Part shown: positions 15,728-25,413 of the stretch, in pieces
Layout of the letters: each line of letters starts with the position of its first letter
How positions within the stretch are numbered: the first letter of the stretch is position 1
Source of the DNA: P52-10 sp041397365
Lineage (GTDB): Bacteria > Pseudomonadota > Alphaproteobacteria > Rhizobiales > Xanthobacteraceae
Assembly (NCBI GenBank): GCA_041397365.1
Contig: JAWKWT010000011.1
Location: forward strand, 62,001-126,000
Direction of reading: 5' to 3'
Length of the DNA: 64,000 nt
The notes under the pieces: model-generated
Databases searched by the model: none
Told to the model about the DNA's origin: nothing
The model's input: only the letters and a program-made list of their open reading frames with translations
Translations under genes and position numbers: made by a program

Positions 15728-16645
15728 CTAGAACACCCGCCGCTTGAGCAGCCATGCGGCGCGCAAGCCCGCGCACAGCGCGAAGTTGGTCCATTGCGCG
15801 AGCGTCTCGCCTCGCCGGTTCGACGCATAATCCGTCTTGATGAACCGCCAGAAAATCTCGTGCGCCTGCCCGAACGTCTGCGGCGGCAGACGCACACGGG
15901 CCTGATGCGCCAGAATCATATCGACCAACTCGGGCGCGCGTGGCTGCACGACATCGCGAATGTCCTCGGCCGACAGCCGGTCGCGCGCCAGCGCCACTTT
16001 CAAAAATGGCACGCCTTCATTCTCGATCAATTCCCGCCAGAGATAATAGGTCGGGTTGAAGGGAATGTTGCGCGCGACCGGGCCGGAGCGCTCCGGCCGA
16101 TAGAGCGCGCGATAGACGAAGCCGGCTTTGTTCAGCGCCACCGACAGGCCGACCTCGCCCCTGCGGATGATCTCCGGCTTCGCAAAACTCTCGAAATCCT
16201 GAAACAGCACGTTGCGAAAGGCCGCGCTCTGCGCAACGTGATTTTCGAACAGCAGAAACCAGCTTTGCAGATGCGGCGCGACGTCGAGCGACTCCGCCAT
16301 GCCGTAGAAATCGTAAGGCTGCGCCGTCAGCCGCCGCAGCGCCGCATGCAGATCGCCGATCGGCCCGTAGACGCTGTCATTGGCGAGCAGCAGCCGCCCC
16401 GTCACCACATCGCCGTGCTTTCGCAATCCGTCGCGCCATGAGGCGAAGTCCAGCCCCGCATTCGGCCGCAGCATGATGTCCGCGCAGTAAGGCGCGATCT
16501 CGCGCTGCTCGGCGGCTCCGAGCGGCGACGTCGAAATCAGCACCGTCGAGAAGGACAGCTCCTTCAGGATGCGAAGGTAGCGTTTGACGTAATCGTCGAC
16601 TGTTCCCTGAACATCGAAATGCGCGAACAGGCAGACGTCAGTCAT
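15728..16645 (-). CDS. RgpF-like (rhamnan synthesis F) family protein
   Basis: The 305-residue protein starts MTDVCLFAHFDVQGTVDDYV and contains YLRILKELSFSTVLISTS, RPNAGLDFASWRDGL, LLLANDSVYGPIGDL and AQPYDFYGMAES, a succession characteristic of the RgpF family found in polysaccharide and lipopolysaccharide clusters. Family members are thought to be glycosyltransferases or to assist glycan assembly. No signal peptide is seen. It follows guaB by about 24 bp on the same strand, so it may share its transcript. The sugar and acceptor are unknown. Confidence 0.75.
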   Translation of the reverse strand: MTDVCLFAHFDVQGTVDDYVKRYLRILKELSFSTVLISTSPLGAAEQREIAPYCADIMLRPNAGLDFASWRDGLRKHGDVVTGRLLLANDSVYGPIGDLHAALRRLTAQPYDFYGMAESLDVAPHLQSWFLLFENHVAQSAAFRNVLFQDFESFAKPEIIRRGEVGLSVALNKAGFVYRALYRPERSGPVARNIPFNPTYYLWRELIENEGVPFLKVALARDRLSAEDIRDVVQPRAPELVDMILAHQARVRLPPQTFGQAHEIFWRFIKTDYASNRRGETLAQWTNFALCAGLRAAWLLKRRVF

Positions 16646-16669
16646 CGGCGGCCTTCACCGGTGCGCGCA

Positions 16670-18166
16670 TCACACGCCGCCGGGATAGTTCGGCGCCTCG
16701 CGCGTGATCGCGACGTCATGCACATGACTCTCGCGCAGGCCGGCGCCGGTGATCCGGACGAACTCGGCCTTCTCGTGGAGCTGTTCGAGATCCTTCGCGC
16801 CGACATAGCCCATCGCCGCGCGCAAGCCGCCGACGAGTTGGTGCACGACATTGCCGACCGGCCCCTTGTAAGGCACCTGTCCCTCGATGCCCTCGGGCAC
16901 GAGCTTCAGCGAGTCCTTGATGTCCTGCTGGAAGTAACGGTCGGCGGAGCCGCGCGCCATTGCGCCAACCGATCCCATGCCGCGATAGGCCTTGTAGGAG
17001 CGGCCCTGCCAGAGAAACACCTCGCCCGGCGTCTCGTCGGTGCCGGCAAGCAGCGAGCCGACCATGGCGACATTCGCGCCGGCGGCGAGCGCCTTGGCGA
17101 AATCGCCCGAAAATTTGATGCCGCCATCGGCGATCACCGGCACGCCGGCTTTCGCGGCCGCCTCCACCGCATCCATGATCGCGGTGAGCTGCGGCACGCC
17201 GACGCCGGCGACGATGCGCGTCGTGCAGATCGAGCCCGGCCCGATACCGACCTTGATCGCGTCCGCGCCGGAATCGATCAGCGCCTGCGCGCCCTCCGTC
17301 GTTGCGACGTTGCCGGCGACCACCTGCACGGCGTTCGACAGGCGCTTGATGCGGTTCACCGCCTCCAGCACGCGCGAGGAGTGGCCATGCGCCGTGTCGA
17401 CGACGACCACGTCCACGCCGGCGTCGATCAGCCGCTCGGTGCGCTCGAAGCCGGTGTCGCCGACGGTGGTGGCGGCGGCGACGCGAAGGCGGCCCTGCTC
17501 GTCCTTGCTGGCGTTCGGATGGGTGACGGCCTTCTCCATGTCCTTCACCGTGACCAGCCCGACGCAGCGATACTGGTCGTCGACGACCAGAAGCTTCTCG
17601 ATCCTGTGCTGATGCAGCAGGCGCTTCGCCTCGCTTTGGCTGACGCCCTCGCGCACCGTGACGAGATTGTCCTTCGTCATCAGTTCCGAAACCTTCTGCT
17701 CCGGATCGGTGGCGAAACGCACGTCGCGATTGGTCAGGATGCCGACCAGCTTGCCAGGCCTACCGGCGGCACCGACGACCACCGGAATGCCAGAGATGCC
17801 GTGCGTCTTCATCAGGTTCAGCGCATCGACCAGCTTTTCCTCCGGCCCGATGGTGAGCGGATTGACCACCATTCCGGATTCGTACTTCTTCACCTGCCGG
17901 ACCTGGGCGGCCTGCCCGTCGATATCGAAATTGCGGTGGATGACGCCGATACCGCCCGCCTGCGCCATGGCGATCGCCATCCGCGCCTCGGTCACGGTGT
18001 CCATGGCGGAGGCGATCAGCGGGATGTTCAGCGAAACGGTCCGCGTCAGGCGGGTGCGGACGTCGGCGTCAGACGGCAGGACTTCCGACAGGCCAGGTTT
18101 CAGCAGGACATCGTCGAAGGTGAAAGCTTCACGAATACCGTTACGCCAGTCCCGTACCATGGCCAT
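16670..18166 (-). CDS. guaB: Inosine-5'-monophosphate dehydrogenase
   Basis: This 498-residue enzyme oxidises IMP to XMP with NAD, the first step toward GMP. It begins the TIM barrel with AFTFDDVLLKPGLSEVLP. Two CBS domains are inserted at roughly residues 95-210 (MVVNPLTIGPEEKLVDAL, LTNRDVRFATDP, SELMTKDNLVTV). The catalytic loop IGPGSICTTRIVAGVG carries the active-site cysteine, followed by VIADGGIKFSGD and the flap region SYKAYRGMGSVGAM. Length and motifs are normal. It heads the minus-strand block that ends in guaA. Confidence 0.97.
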   Translation of the reverse strand: MAMVRDWRNGIREAFTFDDVLLKPGLSEVLPSDADVRTRLTRTVSLNIPLIASAMDTVTEARMAIAMAQAGGIGVIHRNFDIDGQAAQVRQVKKYESGMVVNPLTIGPEEKLVDALNLMKTHGISGIPVVVGAAGRPGKLVGILTNRDVRFATDPEQKVSELMTKDNLVTVREGVSQSEAKRLLHQHRIEKLLVVDDQYRCVGLVTVKDMEKAVTHPNASKDEQGRLRVAAATTVGDTGFERTERLIDAGVDVVVVDTAHGHSSRVLEAVNRIKRLSNAVQVVAGNVATTEGAQALIDSGADAIKVGIGPGSICTTRIVAGVGVPQLTAIMDAVEAAAKAGVPVIADGGIKFSGDFAKALAAGANVAMVGSLLAGTDETPGEVFLWQGRSYKAYRGMGSVGAMARGSADRYFQQDIKDSLKLVPEGIEGQVPYKGPVGNVVHQLVGGLRAAMGYVGAKDLEQLHEKAEFVRITGAGLRESHVHDVAITREAPNYPGGV

Positions 18167-18329
18167 GCCATACCCTCTAAATCCGCGCCCTTGCGCGAAA
18201 CGATGATAGGGCTCTCCCCCGTCCGCGGCGCACCGCGACCGAATCGGAAAACCCTTCGTTTGGATTGGCGCCGGTGGTTAGCACGCCTCTCCCCGGATGC
18301 ATAGCCCCGGCCGTTCCGTGGCGCGAAAT

Positions 18330-18455
18330 AGCCAAGCCATTCTGCGGATGGCTGGCTTGCGGCCTATGCCGATGACAGCATGTGGCATAGACAATAAGCC
18401 GGGTCCCGGACGGGCGGCGTCGCCTTAGCGCGTGAGCCGTCCCGGTAAACCCGGC
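18330..18455 (+). ncRNA. Three consecutive stable stems in the guaB/transporter intergenic region (candidate structured leader)
   Basis: The 327-bp gap between divergent genes contains three adjacent foldable elements. First, AGCCAAGCCAT/ATGGCTGGCT (18330-18357, with one bulge). Second, CTATGCC/GGCATAG (18364-18390). Third, an outer GCCGGGT/ACCCGGC (18398-18404 with 18449-18455) enclosing CCCGGACGG/CCGTCCCGG (one mismatch) and a small GGC/GCC hairpin. They end 39 bp before the DHA2 transporter start. I do not recognise a known riboswitch class; it could be a leader element, a small RNA or repeat-derived palindromes. Confidence 0.35.
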
Positions 18456-18493
18456 CCGGCCGCGACTTTACGCAATTTCCGTTTTACCGATCG

Positions 18494-19979
18494 ATGCGCA
18501 AAGAAAGAATCATTCCCCTGATCGTCGCGGCCGCCCTGTTCATGGAGAACATGGACGCGACCGTCATCGCGACGTCATTGCCGGCCATCGCCGCCGATAT
18601 CGGCACCAGCCCGCTGACACTGAAGCTGGCGATCACCTCCTATCTGCTGGCGCTGGCCGTCTGCATCCCGGCCAGCGGCTGGGTCGCCGACCGGTTCGGC
18701 GCGCGGCGGGTGTTCACCTGCGCCATCGTCGTGTTCATGACCGGGTCGATCGGCTGCGCGCTCGCGCAATCGATCGAGCATTTCGTCGTCGCCCGCACGA
18801 TCGAGGGCATCGGCGGCGCGATGATGACGCCGGTCGGGCGGCTGGTGCTGTTGCGCTCGATCCCCAAGCGCGAGCTCGTGAACGCGATGGCCTGGGTGAC
18901 GACGCCGGCGCTGATCGGCCCGGTGGTCGGCCCCGCGCTCGGCGGCTTCATCACCACCTATTTCTCCTGGCACTACATCTTCCTCATCAACATTCCGATC
19001 GGCCTGCTCGGAATCTACATGGCGCAGCGCTACATCGATCCGATCAAGAGCGACGACATCCAGCCGTTCGACTTCAAGGGCTTCTTCCTGTCCGGGTTCG
19101 GTCTGGGCGGCATCGCCTTCGGCCTTTCGGTCGCGGGGCTGAACATCCTGCCCTGGCCGGTCGTGATCGGCTTCATCGTCGGCGGCGCGATCTCCATGAC
19201 GCTGTATGTCCTGCACTACAAGCGTGCCGTATCCGGTTCTCGACTTCAGCCTGCTCCGCCTGACGACGATGCGGGCGACGATCTTCGGCGGCTTCCTGTT
19301 CCGCCTCGGCATCGGCTCCCTGCCCTTCCTGCTGCCGCTACTGTTGCAGGTCGGCTTCGGACTGACGCCGTTCCGCTCCGGCCTCATCACCTTCGGTTCC
19401 GCCGTCGGTGCTCTTTTCATGAAGACGCTGGCCGCGCGCATCATCGACCGGTTCGGGTTCCGCAGCGTCATGACCGTGAACGCGCTCATCAGCGCGGTGT
19501 TTCTTGCCGTCTGCGCCCTGTTCACACCGCAAACGCCGCTGACGCTGATCCTGATCCTTCTGATCGTCGGCGGCTTCTTCCGCTCGCTGCAATTCACCGC
19601 GATCAACACCATCGGCTACGCCGAAGTCGATCTGCCGCGCATGAGCCGGGCGACGACGCTGGTGAGCGTGACGCAGCAGCTTGCGATCTCGGCCGGCGTC
19701 GCGGTCGGCGCGTTCTCGGTCGAACTCACCATGCTGCTGCGCAAGACGCACGAACTGACGGCTGCGGATTTCAGCCCGGCCTTCCTCGTGGTGACGCTGA
19801 TCTCGGCGTCATCGGCGATCGTCTTCTTCCTGATGCCGGCCGACGCCGGGCATCAGGTTTCGGGACGCCGGGCGAAGGAAATCTCCAGCACGGAGGAGAC
19901 GAGGAAGGACGAAACGAACGCGGCCGAAACCGCCGCCAGCGGGGACCCCAAGGATACAAGCGGCCAGCGGCGCGGCTAA
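18494..19979 (+). pseudogene. DHA2/EmrB-type MFS drug transporter with one frameshift
   Basis: Two frames together make a 14-helix drug:H+ antiporter of about 495 residues. The first (18494 to about 19225) starts MRKERIIPLIVAAALFMENM and carries DATVIATSLPAIA, the motif A segment GWVADRFGARRVF and GPVVGPALGGFITTYFSWHY. It changes frame after LYVLHYKR, and the protein resumes as VPYPVLDFSLLRL in the frame that runs to TAA at 19977-19979. The break in AAGCGTGCCG fits loss of two bases or gain of one. The C-terminal tail is charged. The TAA overlaps the rlmE stop on the other strand. Likely substrates are hydrophobic drugs, but this is not testable from the sequence. Confidence 0.8.
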
Positions 19980-20680
19980 TCCTCCATCTCCGCCTCTGCG
20001 CCGCGCCGTCCGCGGAACCCGGTCGCGAGCAGATAGCGCTCGGACGAATCCTGCCGGCTGGCCGCCGGCTTGACGTGGCGGATGGTGGCAAAATCCCGTT
20101 TCAGTTGAGCGAGCAATGCGGCGTCCGCGCCGCTCTGAAACACCTTCGCCAGAAACGCCCCTCCCGGATTCAACACTTCACAGGCGAACGCCGCCGCCGT
20201 CTCGACCAGACCGACGATGCGCAACTGATCCGTCTTGCGGTGGCCGGTGGTATTGGCGGCCATGTCCGACATCACAAGATCCGCGCCGCCGCCGAGCATC
20301 GCCCGCAGCTTCTCCGGCGCATCGTCGGCGAGGAAATCCATCTGGCTGAAGGCGACGCCCGGTATCTCCGGCATCTCCAGAAGATCGATCGCGACCACCT
20401 TGCCCTTGCCGTTCACCGCGCCGACTTTCGCCGCCGCGATCTGGCTCCATCCGCCGGGGGCGGCGCCGAGGTCGACCACCGCCATGCCCGGCTTCAGCAA
20501 TTTGTACTTGTCGTCGATTTCCTTCAGCTTGAAAGCGGCACGCGAGCGAAAACCCTCGCGCTTGGCGCGCAGCACGTAAGGATCGTTGAGCTGCCGCTCC
20601 AGCCAGAGCTTTGAGGACAGCTTTCGTTTGCCGCCGCTCTTGACGGTGACATGCAGGCGGCCGGTGGTGTCCTTGGCCAT
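19976..20680 (-). CDS. rlmE: 23S rRNA (uridine-2'-O)-methyltransferase RlmE (FtsJ/RrmJ)
   Basis: This 234-residue protein methylates the 2'-OH of U2552 in the ribosomal A-loop. The catalytic K-D-K-E tetrad is visible in SRAAFKLKEID, DLVMSDMAANTTGH, AFLAKVFQSG and SSERYLLATGF. The AdoMet-binding motif is VVDLGAAPGGWSQIAA. A basic N-terminus (VKSGGKRKLSSKLW) is typical of alphaproteobacterial members. It starts one base after the ppx stop, so the pair is probably co-transcribed and translationally coupled. Its stop codon overlaps that of the convergent transporter gene. Confidence 0.93.
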   Translation of the reverse strand: MAKDTTGRLHVTVKSGGKRKLSSKLWLERQLNDPYVLRAKREGFRSRAAFKLKEIDDKYKLLKPGMAVVDLGAAPGGWSQIAAAKVGAVNGKGKVVAIDLLEMPEIPGVAFSQMDFLADDAPEKLRAMLGGGADLVMSDMAANTTGHRKTDQLRIVGLVETAAAFACEVLNPGGAFLAKVFQSGADAALLAQLKRDFATIRHVKPAASRQDSSERYLLATGFRGRRGAEAEMED

Positions 20681-20681
20681 C

Positions 20682-21725
20682 TCAGGCGGTCCGCATCAGG
20701 CCGTCCTCGCGCATCATCTGCACGAGCATGCCCTCGCGCAGACCGCGATCGGCGATGCGCAGGCGCGGGCACGGAAAGGCGGCGCGGATCGCATCGAGAA
20801 TGGCGCAGCCGGCCAGCACGAGATCGCCGCGCTCGGAGCCGATGCAGCCATTGTTGACCCGCTCCTGATAACTCATCGCCAGCAGTTTCTGCACGGTCTG
20901 GGTCACATCCTCGTCGTCCATCCAGATGCCGTCCACCTGACGCCGGTCGTAGCGCGGCAGATCGAGAAACACGCCGGCGACCGTCGTCACCGTGCCTGAC
21001 GTGCCGAGCAGATGCATGCCGTCGAGCCGCCCGCCATGGTCGCGCGCGAACGGCGCGAGCAATTCGGCCACTTCCGCGACCATCGCCGCGTAAGAGTCCG
21101 GCGTGACATCGACGCCGCCGCGCCGCTCCGCCAGCGTCACGACGCCGACCGGCAGCGACGTCCAGCCGCTGATCTTGGGAACCGAGGTCTGCGGATCGCG
21201 GTCGAGGCGGATCAACTCGGTCGAGCCACCGCCGATGTCGAACAGGATCGCGCCCGAGGCGTTCGGATCGAGCAGCGGCAGGCAGCCGGTGACGGCGAGC
21301 ATCGCCTCGGTCTCGCGATCGATCACTTCGAGGCGGATGCCCAGTTCATGATCGACCCGCTCGCGAAACGCATCGGCGTTGGCCGCCGCGCGGCAAGCCT
21401 CGGTGGCGATCAGGCGGGTGCGGAAGGCGCGTTTCGCCACGATCTTGTCGCGGCAGATTCGCAGCGCCGCGATCGCGCGCTCGATGGCGGCGTCGGAAAT
21501 CCGTCCCGACTGGGCGATGCCCTCGCCGAGCCGGATGATCCGCGAGAAGGAATCGACGATGCGGAAACCGCCTTCGGTCGGCCGGGCGACCAGAAGCCGG
21601 CAATTGTTGGTGCCGAGATCGAGCGCCGCATAGGCGGTGTCGTAAGGGTCCCGGCGTCGCGAAGCGTGCCTGTGAGGGCCATCGCGCGGGCCCGCGCGCG
21701 TGCGCGGCCACGGCTGCTGTTCCAT
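20682..21725 (-). CDS. ppx: Ppx/GppA family exopolyphosphatase or guanosine pentaphosphatase
   Basis: The approximately 347-residue protein belongs to the ASKHA-fold Ppx/GppA phosphatases. Signature segments are the P1 loop AALDLGTNNCRLLVA, ATEACRAAANADAF, the P2 loop ILFDIGGGSTELIRL and HLLGTSGTVTTVAGV. It covers only the two-domain core, without the C-terminal HD domains of long Ppx, as in many alphaproteobacteria. The frame extends to 21764; I chose the ATG at 21725, which follows CAGGACTTCGA. The first roughly 30 residues are Arg/Pro-rich and poorly conserved. Substrates are polyphosphate or pppGpp. The next gene, rlmE, begins one base downstream. Confidence 0.85.
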   Translation of the reverse strand: MEQQPWPRTRAGPRDGPHRHASRRRDPYDTAYAALDLGTNNCRLLVARPTEGGFRIVDSFSRIIRLGEGIAQSGRISDAAIERAIAALRICRDKIVAKRAFRTRLIATEACRAAANADAFRERVDHELGIRLEVIDRETEAMLAVTGCLPLLDPNASGAILFDIGGGSTELIRLDRDPQTSVPKISGWTSLPVGVVTLAERRGGVDVTPDSYAAMVAEVAELLAPFARDHGGRLDGMHLLGTSGTVTTVAGVFLDLPRYDRRQVDGIWMDDEDVTQTVQKLLAMSYQERVNNGCIGSERGDLVLAGCAILDAIRAAFPCPRLRIADRGLREGMLVQMMREDGLMRTA

Positions 21726-21926
21726 TCGAAGTCCTGCGGCCGCGGGCCTGCGCCCGTGCGGCATTAAATGTTTCTATTCGAGACCAAGTCTAGCAGTGCG
21801 CAAATCCGGTGCAAGGAGCGCACGGCCTTATGTTCCGATTGTCGTTGTGAGGGGTTTGGCGATTGGATAGCCTACGCTTCATCGGCCATGCGCCGTCTAA
21901 TTCCTCATTATCTCACGGACTGTGCA

Positions 21927-24290
21927 ATGCAACATCTGTCGTCGCGCGCCACCGAGAACGCTATCGCAGCGCAAAAGTACGGCATCGGACAACCCGTGCT
22001 CCGAAAAGAAGACGACACGCTCGTCCGCGGCAAAGGCCGCTACACCGACGATCTGAGCCTGCCGGGACAGGCCTATGCGGTGATCGTGCGAAGCAGCCAC
22101 GCGCATGGCGTGTTGAAGCGTGTCGGCATCGACGAGGCGAAGGCCATGCCGGGCGTGCTCGGCATCTGGACCGGCGAGGACATGGTCGCCGCCGGCTACG
22201 GCGCCTTCGTCAGCCGCATGCCGCTGAAAAACAAGGACGGCTCGCCCCTCGCCCAAACGAACAAGCCGATTCTGGCGGTGGACCGGGTTCGTTTCGTCGG
22301 CGATCCGGTCGCGGTGGTCGTGGCCGAAACGCTGGCACAGGCCAAGGACGCCGCCGAAGCGGTCGAGATGGATATCGATCCGCTGCCCGCCGTCACCAGC
22401 GCCGCCGAGGCGATCAAGCCGGGCGCGCCGCAGCTTTATGACAGCGTTCCGAACAATCTGGTTCTGGACTTCCACTTCGGCGACACCGCCAAGGTGGACG
22501 AGGTCTTCGCCAAGGCCGCGCACATCACCAGGCTCGATCTCGACAACACCCGCGTCGCGGTGGTGGCGATGGAGCCGCGCTGCGGCGTCGGCGACTATGA
22601 CAGCAAGAAGGATTTCTACACGCTGCACGTGCCGACGCAGGGCGTCGCCGGAAACCGCGTGCTGCTCGCCACGCTGCTGAAGGTGAAGGCCGACAAAATC
22701 CGCATTCTGACCGGCAATGTCGGCGGCTCGTTCGGCATGAAGTCGGTGAACTATCCCGAGTACCCGTGCATCCTCTATGCCTCGAAGATGCTCGGCCGCC
22801 CGGTGAAATGGACCGACGAACGCTCGGGCAGCTTCCTGTCGGACAGCCAGGGCCGCGCCAGCGAAGTGACGGCCGAACTCGCGCTCGATACGGATGGGAG
22901 TTTCCTCGCCGTGCGCGTTGCCGGTACCGGCAATGTCGGCGGCTATCTTTCCGGCGTGATGCCGAGCCCGCTGTCGCTCGGCATCGCGAAAAACATCACC
23001 AGCGTCTACAAGACGCCGCTGATCGAGGTTGGCATCAAATGCGCGCTGACCAACACCAGCGTGATGGGCGCGTATCGCGGCGCGGGCCGCCCCGAGGCCA
23101 ATTACTTCATGGAGCGGCTGATCGATCGCGCCGCCGACGAGATGGGCATCGACCGCATCGCGCTTCGCAAGAAGAACCTCGTGAAGCCCGGCCAGATGCC
23201 CTATATGGCCTCGTCCGGCCTGCAATATGACAGCGGCGATTTCCCCGGCGTCATGGCCGACGCGCTGAAAGCCGCCGACTATGCGGGCTTCGCCAAACGC
23301 AAGAAGGACAGCCGCAAGCAAGGCAAGCTGCGCGGCATCGCGGTCGGCGCATATCTGGAAGTGACCGCCCCGCCGAACAAGGAACTCGGCAAGATCACCT
23401 TCGACAAGGACGGCGGCGTGACGCTGATTACCGGCACGCTCGATTACGGCCAGGGACACGCCTCGCCCTATGCGCAGGTGCTGTCGCAATATCTCGGCGT
23501 CCCTTTCGAGAAGATTCGCCTCGTGCAGGGCGACAGCGACGTCGTGCATATGGGCAACGGCACCGGCGGCTCGCGCTCCATCACCGCCAGCGGCCAGGCG
23601 ATCGTCGAAGCGTCCGCGCTGGTCGTCGAAAAGGGCAAGCAGGCGGCGGCGCATGTGCTCGAAGCCTCCGCCGCCGATATCGAATTCTCCGGCGGCCGCT
23701 TCACCATCGCCGGCACCGATCGCGGCATCGACATCATGGAGCTGGCGCAGTCGCTGCGCGACGATCCGCCGAAGGACGGACCGGACTCGCTCGACGTCGA
23801 TCACATTTCCGGCGACGTGCAGTCCACCTTCCCCAATGGCTGCCATGTCGCGGAGGTGGAGGTCGATCCGGACACCGGCACGGTCGAGATCGTACGATAC
23901 ACCGGCGTCAACGATTTCGGCGTGGTGGTGAACCCGATGATGGTGGCGGGTCAGATTCACGGCGGCGTGGCGCAGGGCATCGGCCAGGCGCTGATGGAAT
24001 GCGTCACCTACGATTCCAGCGGTCAGCCGGTGACCGGATCGTTCATGGACTACGCGCTGCCGCGCGCCTCCGACATTCCGAACATCACCGTCGGCGACCA
24101 CCCCTCGCCCGCCACGACCAATCCGCTCGGCACCAAAGGCTGCGGCGAGGCCGGGTGCGCGGGCAGCCTCTCGACCGTCGTCAACGCCGTGCTCAATGCC
24201 TTGAGCGATCTGGGCGTCACCCACATCAACATGCCGCTGACATCGGAGCGCGTCTGGCAGGCGATCCAGCAGGCGCGAAAAGCCGCGTGA
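21927..24290 (+). CDS. Molybdopterin-binding subunit of a xanthine dehydrogenase/CoxL-like hydroxylase
   Basis: This 787-residue protein is the large molybdenum-cofactor subunit of a hydroxylase of the xanthine oxidase family. It shows the a/b hammerhead start (VLRKEDDTLVRGKGRYTDDL), cofactor loops (GNVGGSFGMKS, QGVAGNRVLLATLLK), the active-site loop GAYRGAGRPEANYF and the catalytic-glutamate segment GTKGCGEAGCAGS. The loop AYRGAGR, not AYXCSFR, marks the 'form II' group, so CO is an unlikely substrate. No FAD (CoxM) or iron-sulfur (CoxS) subunit lies next to it, which is odd because these enzymes are usually encoded as three adjacent genes. I chose the ATG at 21927 over upstream in-frame starts because homology begins there. 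Confidence 0.88.
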   Translation: MQHLSSRATENAIAAQKYGIGQPVLRKEDDTLVRGKGRYTDDLSLPGQAYAVIVRSSHAHGVLKRVGIDEAKAMPGVLGIWTGEDMVAAGYGAFVSRMPLKNKDGSPLAQTNKPILAVDRVRFVGDPVAVVVAETLAQAKDAAEAVEMDIDPLPAVTSAAEAIKPGAPQLYDSVPNNLVLDFHFGDTAKVDEVFAKAAHITRLDLDNTRVAVVAMEPRCGVGDYDSKKDFYTLHVPTQGVAGNRVLLATLLKVKADKIRILTGNVGGSFGMKSVNYPEYPCILYASKMLGRPVKWTDERSGSFLSDSQGRASEVTAELALDTDGSFLAVRVAGTGNVGGYLSGVMPSPLSLGIAKNITSVYKTPLIEVGIKCALTNTSVMGAYRGAGRPEANYFMERLIDRAADEMGIDRIALRKKNLVKPGQMPYMASSGLQYDSGDFPGVMADALKAADYAGFAKRKKDSRKQGKLRGIAVGAYLEVTAPPNKELGKITFDKDGGVTLITGTLDYGQGHASPYAQVLSQYLGVPFEKIRLVQGDSDVVHMGNGTGGSRSITASGQAIVEASALVVEKGKQAAAHVLEASAADIEFSGGRFTIAGTDRGIDIMELAQSLRDDPPKDGPDSLDVDHISGDVQSTFPNGCHVAEVEVDPDTGTVEIVRYTGVNDFGVVVNPMMVAGQIHGGVAQGIGQALMECVTYDSSGQPVTGSFMDYALPRASDIPNITVGDHPSPATTNPLGTKGCGEAGCAGSLSTVVNAVLNALSDLGVTHINMPLTSERVWQAIQQARKAA

Positions 24291-24303
24291 GACGGAGGCC
24301 GGC

Positions 24304-25253
24304 ATGAGCGAGGCGCGGCAGGAACGACGCAACCCGGAGCCCAGCGCCGCGATGCGCGAGGCGATGGCGATCGAGCGAAGCTGCGCAGCGGCAAGCCCGA
24401 GCCGAAGGACATGGCCGAGGAACGGGCGCTGCGCGCGAGCCTCTGTCCCTATTGGTGCGACGGCGCGCCGGCGATGCACGCAACCACCGATGTCAGCATT
24501 CCGGGCGAAGCGGGACCGGTGCGCGCGCGGGTCTATCGCCCGACCGCGCAGGATGGCGCGCCGATGATGCTGCTCATCCATGGCGGCGGCTGGGCGTTCG
24601 GCAGCATCGAGGAGACCGAGCCGATGGCGCGGCACCTCGCCGCCATCTCGGGCGCGGTCGTGGTCTCGACCAGCTATCGCCTTGCGCCGGAGCATCCGTT
24701 TCCCGCCGGCCTGAATGATTGCGAGGCGACGTTGCGCTGGATTCTCGCCGAGGGGCGCAACCATGGCGGCGATCCGTCCCGCCTCGCCGTCGGCGGCAAT
24801 TCGGCCGGCGGCAATCTCGCTGCCGCCGTCGCGCTGCGGGCGAAGCCTGCGACGTTCAAGGCCGCGCTCTTGTTCTACGGCGTGCTCGGCAATTCGTTCG
24901 ATACGCCGTCCTATCTGCATTTCGGCGACGGCCGCTTCGGTCTCTCGCGCGACCGCATGAAGATGTTCTTCGACATCTATGTGCCGAAGGCAACCAGCGC
25001 CGGCGATTCCGCGATCACGCCGATGAACGGCGATCTGAAGACAATGCCGCCGACATGGGTCTGCGCGGCGGAAGTCGATGTGCTGCACGACGACTCCGTG
25101 CAGTTTTACGAGAAACTCCGCGGCCTGCGCGGCGGCGACCAATTCGTGCTGGCGCAGGGCCTGACCCACGGCTTCGTCAACCGCGTGCGGCATCTGCCGC
25201 AGGCCAAAACCATGATCGACAGCGCCGCTGCCTTTCTCAAGGCGACAGTTTAG
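24304..25253 (+). pseudogene. HSL-family alpha/beta hydrolase, one-base frameshift near the N-terminus
   Basis: The main frame (24411-25253) encodes a hormone-sensitive-lipase-type esterase with the oxyanion motif LLIHGGGWAFG, the nucleophile motif VGGNSAGGNLA and a late HGFVNRVRHLP histidine segment. The natural start is the ATG at 24304 behind GGAGG, which gives MSEARQERRNPEPSAAMREA. That frame changes after AIER near 24377, where one missing base would continue as KLRSGKPEPKDMAEERAL. It begins 14 bp after the molybdenum hydroxylase gene, so they form an operon. The ATG at 24411 could still allow a protein of 280 residues. Confidence 0.8.
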
Positions 25254-25292
25254 GCGGCGCGTCGTTATTGCGTTGAACTACGATCTTTCTCC

Positions 25293-25383
25293 GTCATGCC
25301 CGCGCTTGTCGCGGGCATCCACGTCTTGACGGAATCTCAGCGAAGAAAGACGTGGATGCCCGGCATAAAGCCGGGCATGACGA
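25293..25383. repeat. Long interspersed palindrome
   Basis: CGTCATGCCCG at the left end and CGGGCATGACG at the right end bound a nested structure: a small GCCCGCG/CGCGGGC hairpin, then CATCCACGTCTT paired with AAGACGTGGATG, then a GCCCGGC/GCCGGGC hairpin. The element resembles palindromic intergenic repeats I recall from Bradyrhizobium and Rhodopseudomonas. It lies between convergent genes and may terminate both transcripts. Confidence 0.8.
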
Positions 25384-25413
25384 GCTACTGATCCTGTCTA
25401 AAGCAAACTTACC

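Noticed and set aside
21897..25193. 1098-codon minus-strand frame opposite the molybdenum hydroxylase and esterase genes
   Set aside because: It is a His/Arg/Ala-rich shadow of GC-rich codon use on the other strand with no recognisable domain.
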